A DNA stretch of 5,576 bases from Bacteriovoracales bacterium. GTDB taxonomy: Bacteria; Bdellovibrionota; Bacteriovoracia; Bacteriovoracales; Bacteriovoracaceae. The stretch is taken from assembly GCA_007117175.1 (NCBI GenBank), contig SKGZ01000053.1, positions 1-5,576 of the forward strand, written 5' to 3'. How positions within the stretch are numbered: the stretch's first letter is position 1; each line of letters opens with the position of its first letter. Below are positions 1 to 5,576 of the stretch, one piece after another. The notes under the pieces are model-generated. The model saw only the letters and a program-made list of their open reading frames with translations. It had not been told where the DNA came from and did no database searches. A program made the position numbers and the translations under genes.

Positions 1-372
1 CATGTCTTTTGCTATGAAGAGTATCAATTAGCAGAAATAAAATCATTGCAAAATCTATCAAGAAATGAGCTCATTAAAAAACTTGGCCAGCCAGATCGCA
101 TTAATGGCGAAACCTATCTCTACAAGATTGAAGATTATAAATACGGTCTTAATATACGCTTTAGCAATGATCGAGTGAGTTATATTCGCTACCTTCCTCA
201 GCAAATCAGACTTACTATGAAAGAGCAACATCGATCAAAGGCAGTGGAATATTCTCAATTCAGCACTAATCGCGCGGAGTACCTCTTAATCGAAAAAGAG
301 CAATGGAGCTTTCTCTTTCATAATAACAAGAGAATGCAGATTCACTCCATAATATGGGATGATCAGAAGTGA
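1..372 (+). CDS. Hypothetical protein, 5'-truncated by window edge; possible BamE/SmpA-like fold
   Basis: The frame is open from base 1 to a TGA at 370-372, giving 123 visible residues, so the gene begins outside the window. A TTG at 46 could serve as a start, but it has no ribosome-binding site before it and the frame continues upstream without a stop, so I treat the entry as partial. The visible segment SRNELIKKLGQPDRING followed by alternating Tyr/hydrophobic strands (YLYKIEDYKYGLNIRF, then VSYIRYLP) recalls the 'eev...lGkPd...y.Y' pattern of BamE/SmpA-like outer-membrane-assembly and related lipoprotein domains. That is a weak family impression, not an identification. No signal peptide can be judged because the N-terminus is missing. 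Its stop overlaps the GTG start of the next gene by 4 bases, so it probably heads or belongs to the same operon as the three metallopeptidase paralogues. Confidence 0.75.
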   Translation, partial: HVFCYEEYQLAEIKSLQNLSRNELIKKLGQPDRINGETYLYKIEDYKYGLNIRFSNDRVSYIRYLPQQIRLTMKEQHRSKAVEYSQFSTNRAEYLLIEKEQWSFLFHNNKRMQIHSIIWDDQK

Positions 373-1610
373 AGGCCTTAATCTTAATTCTATTTTCATT
401 CATTTTTTCTATCACAGGCGCTGCTCAGTGCTCTAGTACTCAAACTGATTCAAACATTGAGACTATTCAAAAGTTAAATTGGCTGGTGAGTGATTATCAA
501 GATCGACTGCGTTTTCCCTGTGGTGATAATACTAATGTCAGTTCTATTGAAGAAAGTCTTCTTGAGCTAGAAAGCAATCATCACCTCTACGAGGTCATTG
601 CCCATTCATTTGATACATTGATCAAAAAACAGATCAATGACCCTAATATAGACTTTCTTAGTCTAGAAATGAAGTGCCCAACATTTACTTGCATGGCCAA
701 AGAGATTTTTGGAGAGGAAAAAGGGCCACTCATGCTCTACCTGATGCATCACTTTAATATTAATACTAATCATAACCCGGTGACTAGCAATGAGCTCATC
801 AATCTAATAAAGGCCGCTAGTAAGTTTCCAAGAAGCCATTATTTCACTTTTTATAATGTTAACTATAAGCCGCAAAGAACACTTAATCCGAATAATAAGA
901 GATCAATTGCTAGTGCCACAGGAGGTCATACCCTCAGAACATTTGGTCACTTTTATCAACGAACAAACGACGAACAAATTGCTATTCTCATTCATGAATT
1001 TGCTCACTTACATGCTGTTAATTATCAAGATCGTTACCATCGAATCGATTATACTCCAAGAGGCTGGCTGCGTATTAGTGGTTGGGAAGAACATGAATTA
1101 CTCGCTGAAGATGAAGAAGATGAAGAAAGTGACAAAAAAGAAAAAAATAAAGTTCAGAGCTGGAAATTCGATCCTGGGAAAGCTAATCAATTTGTCTCTG
1201 AAAGAGCCCAACATAACCCTGCTGAAGACTTTGCAGAGTCCGTTGTTGCCTATACTAGTTATCCAGATCGTCTCAAAAAGGCCTCTTTAGAAAAATATAA
1301 TTTTTTAAAGAATCATTTCTTTCTAGGAAAAGAATTTAAGGATGATTCACACTGTCACAATTTTCTTCCACCACACCTTAAACCACACTTGGATAGCTAT
1401 ATTCAATCCAGACCATCCGTGACCGCTATGCCACTTAATCATGAGCTTGCTATTCGAATTATTAGAGCTCGCTGCCTTGTTTTAAGCATCAAAGAAACCA
1501 ATGATTGTATTGACTCCAAGCTCGCTGTTACTCCTTACGCACAATCACTTACACCGCTAGAAAGGGAGAACCATTTACGTCACCTTCGGCTTATCCTCGG
1601 GGGCGATTGA
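369..1610 (+). CDS. Secreted HExxH zinc metallopeptidase-like protein, paralogue 1
   Basis: This is a 413-residue protein starting at GTG, chosen because it gives a clean signal peptide (MK, hydrophobic 3-15, likely cleavage after Ala19 in TGAA-Q) and overlaps the upstream stop by 4 bases. The order is: N-terminal domain with C51 and the pair C103/C108 leading into FGEEKGPLMLYLMHHFNIN (114-132); zinc motif H209-E-F-A-H213; acidic then lysine-rich linker (about 247-261); block QFVSERA...EDFAES (274-291), in which E286 is the probable third zinc ligand by analogy with gluzincins such as anthrax lethal factor; then an extension of about 95 residues after KYNFLKNHFF with C329, C369 and C380. It presumably cleaves proteins or peptides outside the cytoplasm; the substrate is unknown. 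Oddity: the Tyr found seven residues before the ligand Glu in the two sister proteins is Arg279 here, so activity may be altered. C21 is not a convincing lipobox because Gln is at -1. Confidence 0.85.
   Translation: MKALILILFSFIFSITGAAQCSSTQTDSNIETIQKLNWLVSDYQDRLRFPCGDNTNVSSIEESLLELESNHHLYEVIAHSFDTLIKKQINDPNIDFLSLEMKCPTFTCMAKEIFGEEKGPLMLYLMHHFNINTNHNPVTSNELINLIKAASKFPRSHYFTFYNVNYKPQRTLNPNNKRSIASATGGHTLRTFGHFYQRTNDEQIAILIHEFAHLHAVNYQDRYHRIDYTPRGWLRISGWEEHELLAEDEEDEESDKKEKNKVQSWKFDPGKANQFVSERAQHNPAEDFAESVVAYTSYPDRLKKASLEKYNFLKNHFFLGKEFKDDSHCHNFLPPHLKPHLDSYIQSRPSVTAMPLNHELAIRIIRARCLVLSIKETNDCIDSKLAVTPYAQSLTPLERENHLRHLRLILGGD
1599..1603 (+). promoter_or_regulatory. Weak ribosome-binding site deciding the start of paralogue 2
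   Basis: GGGGG lies inside the end of the preceding gene, 9 bases before ATG 1613 and only 3 bases before TTG 1607. Spacing favours the ATG. The match to the Shine-Dalgarno consensus is poor, so re-initiation by ribosomes finishing the previous gene may matter more. Confidence 0.4.
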
Positions 1611-1612
1611 CA

Positions 1613-2566
1613 ATGAAATACCTGCTACTGCTCTCTCTTTTCAAACTTAGCATCAATGGCCATACTTGTCTGCAGGCTATGCCAAGTGCAATTTCTAATC
1701 TAATTAAGAGCCAGCCAATTCACTTTCATGCTATTGAAGATCATCATCTCCAAGACGCTCCATGCTTAAGTGAGATTAACTTTGATGAAATTATTCACTA
1801 CCTACAAGAAAACAGTGAAACACTTAAAGATTCTATTAATGATCTGATGAATGAATCACGCTCTCGAGTGACTGCTAATATCAAACAAGTAGAAAGACCG
1901 GATTTTAGCCAAGTCCATGAATGCAAAAATGAGATCTGCGCTGTTCAAAAGGTGTTGGGAGAAAAAAAGGGGCCAATGCTTTTGTATCTTCACCATCGTT
2001 ATAATATTAACAGTTCTCATTTGACCAATGTCTTTGCTGACCCTCTGGGCGAGCAAGAACTTAGTCAAATCATTCATGCAGTTAAGGACTTTCCAGAAAA
2101 ATACTTTCAAAATCTTCAAGATTATAAAATTATTCGCTTTCGCCAAGGAAGAGTAAGATCTGGATTGTCTGCTCACACTAGAGCTTCCGAGTCAAAGGGA
2201 AGCATTGAACTCTTTGATCCCTGGACAGAGCTCTCTGAATTTTCCATGCGTACTTCTCTTTCTCATGAATTAGCACACCTACTTGCTCGCCACATACTAA
2301 TTGAGGATCAAGCCATTGACACCTCCAATCAATGGTTAAATCTCAGTGGTTGGAAAAAAATTAAAGATGAATTTGATGAATTAGTCTGGAAACCATCCGC
2401 TAAGACTCAATTTGTTTCAAAGTATGCCAAAGAGAACCCGCAAGAAGATTTTGCGGAAAGTTTAATTGCCTTTCGCTACCGACCAAGTTTTTTGAAGAAA
2501 ATTCATCCAGAAAAGTATTATTTTCTTAAGGAATATATTTTTAATAATCAAGAGGTTTGTCTATGA
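1613..2566 (+). CDS. Secreted HExxH zinc metallopeptidase-like protein, paralogue 2 (short form)
   Basis: This is a 317-residue protein. I chose ATG 1613 over TTG 1607 because the only ribosome-binding-like sequence, GGGGG at 1599-1603, is 9 bases from the ATG but too close to the TTG. The N-terminus (MKYLLLLSLFKLSING) is a somewhat irregular export signal with a Lys inside the hydrophobic part; the cleavage site is unclear. Domains follow those of its neighbours: C51, C104 and C109, the segment GEKKGPMLLYLHHRYNIN, zinc motif H218-E-L-A-H222, the W-LSGW motif, and FVSKYAKENPQEDFAES with Tyr271 seven residues before the probable ligand Glu278. It ends abruptly at ...NNQEVCL, where both sisters continue for about 50-95 residues. 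A Cys still lies two residues from the end, near the position of the fourth conserved Cys in the others. It lies 2 bases after the upstream stop and overlaps the next ATG by 4 bases. The catalytic set looks intact, so it is probably active; the substrate is unknown. Confidence 0.85.
   Translation: MKYLLLLSLFKLSINGHTCLQAMPSAISNLIKSQPIHFHAIEDHHLQDAPCLSEINFDEIIHYLQENSETLKDSINDLMNESRSRVTANIKQVERPDFSQVHECKNEICAVQKVLGEKKGPMLLYLHHRYNINSSHLTNVFADPLGEQELSQIIHAVKDFPEKYFQNLQDYKIIRFRQGRVRSGLSAHTRASESKGSIELFDPWTELSEFSMRTSLSHELAHLLARHILIEDQAIDTSNQWLNLSGWKKIKDEFDELVWKPSAKTQFVSKYAKENPQEDFAESLIAFRYRPSFLKKIHPEKYYFLKEYIFNNQEVCL
2550..2555 (+). promoter_or_regulatory. Ribosome-binding site of paralogue 3
   Basis: AAGAGG ends 7 bases before ATG 2563, good spacing for a Shine-Dalgarno element. 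The alternative TTG 2557 would begin one base after it and can be excluded on this ground. The site lies within the last codons of paralogue 2. Confidence 0.6.
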
Positions 2567-3609
2567 AGCTTTTAATTATATTCTTTGCTTTTTTTCTCTT
2601 AGCTATCCCATGTTTAAATGATTTTAAAAACAAATCTAGAAGCATTGCCCAGGCAGATGAAGATCAGAATGAATTTTCTGACAGTGCTGCTGATGTTCAT
2701 CATGTCATGACTGCAAAGTGTCTTGATCCATTTAACTATGATGAGATTTTAGAATACCTTAATAGCGTTCAGCATCACCCCTCTATGAAACAATCCTACC
2801 AACAGTTAACTGATCAAGATAATTTTCCCGCTGATTCCCAATGCAATGATGTTCTCTGCGCCATTAAACATATCTTTGGTGAAGAAGAAGGACCTATGAT
2901 GCTCTATCTTCATCATCGCTTTAACCTTAATACTTCCCACCTTGTGAGTCATATTGCTTCTAAACCCAATGTGGATGAGTTAACTCAATTTATTAATGGA
3001 GTTCATGATTTACCACCACACCTATTTCTTGCCTTTCGCAATCAAACCTTTATCAGATTTAAAAGGGGTTATATCAACACCAACTTTCCGACACAAGCAG
3101 CGACTGCTCACTTTGACAGTGTCGAGTTCTATGACCGCTGGGCAAGGCAACATCCCGTTTTCAAGCGCATTACAGTTGTTCACGAACTAGCGCATATCAT
3201 TGGCATGGCCCGTTATTGGCCAGGAAGTGGTATCGACAATACCACTGAATGGGTTGAACTCAGTGATTGGCAACGAGTCGAGGGAAATACTTGGAAAAGA
3301 CCTGAGTCCAATCAGCTCTTTGTTTCAAATTATGCCATGATTCGACCAGAAGAGGATTTTGCTGAAAGCGTTGTCGCCTACCGCTATCGACCCCATTTTT
3401 TCAAAAGTAGATCCATCCAAAAGTATAACTATATTAAAAACTATTTCTTTGCCGGTAAGGAGTACCTTGATCACCACAATTGTGATGCTACCCCCTCTCT
3501 GATAGAGTTAGCCGAAGATCTGGACAATGACCAGCTCGATCCGCGTCTATTCAATATTGCGGATAAGCACTTGATCCTTTATCAGCAATATCATAGTCGT
3601 TTTGAATAA
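2563..3609 (+). CDS. Secreted HExxH zinc metallopeptidase-like protein, paralogue 3
   Basis: This is a 348-residue protein. ATG 2563 is preferred to TTG 2557 because AAGAGG at 2550-2555 sits 7 bases before the ATG, and the ATGA overlap with the previous stop suggests translational coupling. The N-terminus MKLLIIFFAFFLLAIPCL is strongly hydrophobic and acts as a signal peptide or anchor. C17 follows a Pro, so it is a poor lipobox. The rest matches its sisters: C53, pair C94/C99, FGEEEGPMMLYLHHRFNLN, zinc motif H207-E-L-A-H211, EWVELSDW, then FVSNYAMIRPEEDFAES with Tyr257 seven residues before the probable ligand Glu264, and YNYIKNYFFAGKEY followed by C307 and a tail of about 40 residues. All residues expected for a gluzincin-type site are present. 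It is likely an exported protease of unknown substrate. It is the last gene of the run and converges on atpC with a 15-base gap. Confidence 0.85.
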   Translation: MKLLIIFFAFFLLAIPCLNDFKNKSRSIAQADEDQNEFSDSAADVHHVMTAKCLDPFNYDEILEYLNSVQHHPSMKQSYQQLTDQDNFPADSQCNDVLCAIKHIFGEEEGPMMLYLHHRFNLNTSHLVSHIASKPNVDELTQFINGVHDLPPHLFLAFRNQTFIRFKRGYINTNFPTQAATAHFDSVEFYDRWARQHPVFKRITVVHELAHIIGMARYWPGSGIDNTTEWVELSDWQRVEGNTWKRPESNQLFVSNYAMIRPEEDFAESVVAYRYRPHFFKSRSIQKYNYIKNYFFAGKEYLDHHNCDATPSLIELAEDLDNDQLDPRLFNIADKHLILYQQYHSRFE

Positions 3610-3639
3610 AAAAGAAAGGCGTACCTAGCGCAGGTAACC
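3607..3639 (-). terminator. Putative intrinsic terminator of the atp operon
   Basis: Read on the minus strand, TACCT-GCGCT-AGGTA (arms 3632-3636 and 3622-3626, loop 3627-3631) forms a 5-bp stem. It can be extended by two G-C pairs if one base is bulged on each side, and it is followed by TTTCTTTTTT (3617-3608). The atpC stop codon lies in the hairpin, and the T-run overlaps the stop of the convergent gene. On the plus strand no T-run follows, so this would serve atpC rather than the protease genes. The stem is short and imperfect, so confidence is moderate. Confidence 0.42.
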
Positions 3640-4037
3640 TAACTTTAAGCGATTTTCTGCGCGCTCAAGTTTGCGCTGGTATTTAATCACTTCCTCTTCC
3701 TGCAAGCTCTCCCACTGGGCCAATTTTTGTTCAGCTTTAAGTTTGGCTGCCTTAGCGCGCTCAAGGTCGATGTCTTCAACTTTTTCAGCGGTAATAGAAA
3801 GAATCACAATCTCTGAACCCACCACTTTGCATGTGCCGTGAGAAACAGTGAAGTGTCGTTTCTTGTTTTGCTCGGTCTCGGCTTCGATTAGGCCGGTGGA
3901 AAGTTGAGTGAGGTATTGAATATGTCCTTCCAGCAAATTGACCTGTCCCTGCACAGTGGGAATGAGCAAGCTGGTGCAAGCTAAGTCTTTTATGACAACT
4001 CCCGAGGGAGTAAGCAAGCTTAAGGACATTGTCTTCA

Positions 4038-4038
<1 letters not shown>
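3625..4038 (-). CDS. atpC: F1Fo ATP synthase epsilon subunit
   Basis: This 137-residue protein matches the usual epsilon length. It is part of the F1 central stalk with gamma, couples rotation to catalysis and can inhibit ATP hydrolysis through its C-terminal helices; it acts at the cytoplasmic face of the inner membrane. The N-terminal beta-sandwich (about 4-86) carries the family pattern TPSGVVIKD and a GQVNLLEGH element (31-39) corresponding to the usual G-x-x-G-x-L-x-G-H. The C-terminal helical hairpin (about 88-137) begins with the typical DIDLERAKAAKLKAEQKL. ATG 4038 is chosen because AGAGGG (4045-4050) lies 6 bases upstream; an internal ATG at 4029 is less well placed. Its start overlaps the atpD stop by one base (TAATG). 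The turn normally rich in Gly and Pro is changed here (VNLLEGH where GVLPGH is usual). Confidence 0.93.
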
Positions 4039-5471
<1,433 letters not shown>

Positions 5472-5473
<2 letters not shown>

Positions 5474-5576
5474 AACCGTTTAGAGACTCAGCTCCTGAAA
5501 CCACTTCTGTTAACTCTGTGGTAATGGCTGCTTGTCTCAGTTTATTCATTTTTAATGTTAGTTTCTTAATCATTTC
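5472..5576 (-). CDS. atpG: F1Fo ATP synthase gamma subunit, C-terminal end only
   Basis: The minus strand from base 5576 encodes 34 residues ending in TAA at 5474-5472; the rest lies outside the window. The peptide includes [20 protein letters not shown] and then [13 protein letters not shown]. This is the typical gamma C-terminus (mI-x-x-L-t-L-x-x-N-x-x-R-Q-a-x-I-T-x-E-l-x-E-i-v-x-G-a), the helix that pairs with the N-terminal helix to form the rotating coiled coil inside the alpha3-beta3 ring. Its place directly upstream of atpD, with a 12-base gap, agrees with the standard atpH-A-G-D-C order. The 3' end is intact. Confidence 0.93.

Noticed and set aside
369..440. Lipoprotein signals at C21 of paralogue 1 and C17 of paralogue 3
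   Set aside because: The residue before Cys is Gln or Pro, not Gly/Ala/Ser, so the lipobox is not met; ordinary signal peptides or anchors are more likely.
856..1290. Open frame of 144 codons overlapping paralogue 1 in another frame
   Set aside because: It lies wholly within a gene with clear signal peptide and protease motifs; its Lys/Ile/Leu-rich composition is what AT-rich sequence gives out of frame.
1440..1452. A second His-Glu-Leu-Ala in the tail of paralogue 1 (residues 358-361)
   Set aside because: It lacks the second His of HExxH (next residue is Ile) and has no counterpart in the sister proteins.
1607..1612. TTG starts for paralogues 2 (1607) and 3 (2557)
   Set aside because: Shine-Dalgarno-like sequences lie only 3 and 1 bases away, whereas the ATG six bases further has proper spacing.

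Overview
The window comes from an AT-rich Gram-negative-like bacterium. Its atp operon has the common bacterial order gamma-beta-epsilon. The other half carries several exported-looking proteins of a kind often expanded in the Bdellovibrionota (Bacteriovorax/Halobacteriovorax-like predators). That taxonomic guess rests on general character and AT-rich codon use, not on a marker I can prove here. There are no RNA genes, insertion sequences or CRISPR arrays.

Left and middle (1-3609, + strand): a tightly packed run of four genes. The first is cut by the left edge and has a weak resemblance to BamE/SmpA-like small proteins. The next three (369-1610, 1613-2566, 2563-3609) are diverged paralogues of one another. 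Each has an N-terminal export signal, a conserved Cys-X4-Cys / FGE-GP-LYL-H domain, a zinc-protease HExxH motif, and downstream a conserved FVS-x-x-A-x3-P-x-EDFAES block that looks like a gluzincin third-ligand motif. Starts and stops overlap by 4 bases or lie 2 bases apart, so the genes are probably co-transcribed and translationally coupled. I do not recognise them as a named system. They read as a tandem-duplicated cassette of secreted metallopeptidases whose members have diverged: one has lost a conserved active-site-like Tyr and gained an acidic/lysine linker, and one lacks the C-terminal extension.

Right (3625-5576, - strand): the 3' end of the ATP synthase operon, with atpC (epsilon), atpD (beta, complete, all catalytic motifs present) and the last 34 codons of atpG (gamma). 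atpD and atpC overlap by one base (TAATG). The two blocks converge with only 15 bases between stop codons. A hairpin plus T-run, readable on the minus strand, lies across this junction and may terminate the atp transcript.

The two halves appear functionally unrelated: core energy metabolism on one strand and an accessory secreted-protease cassette on the other. The protease cassette is the part worth a second look.
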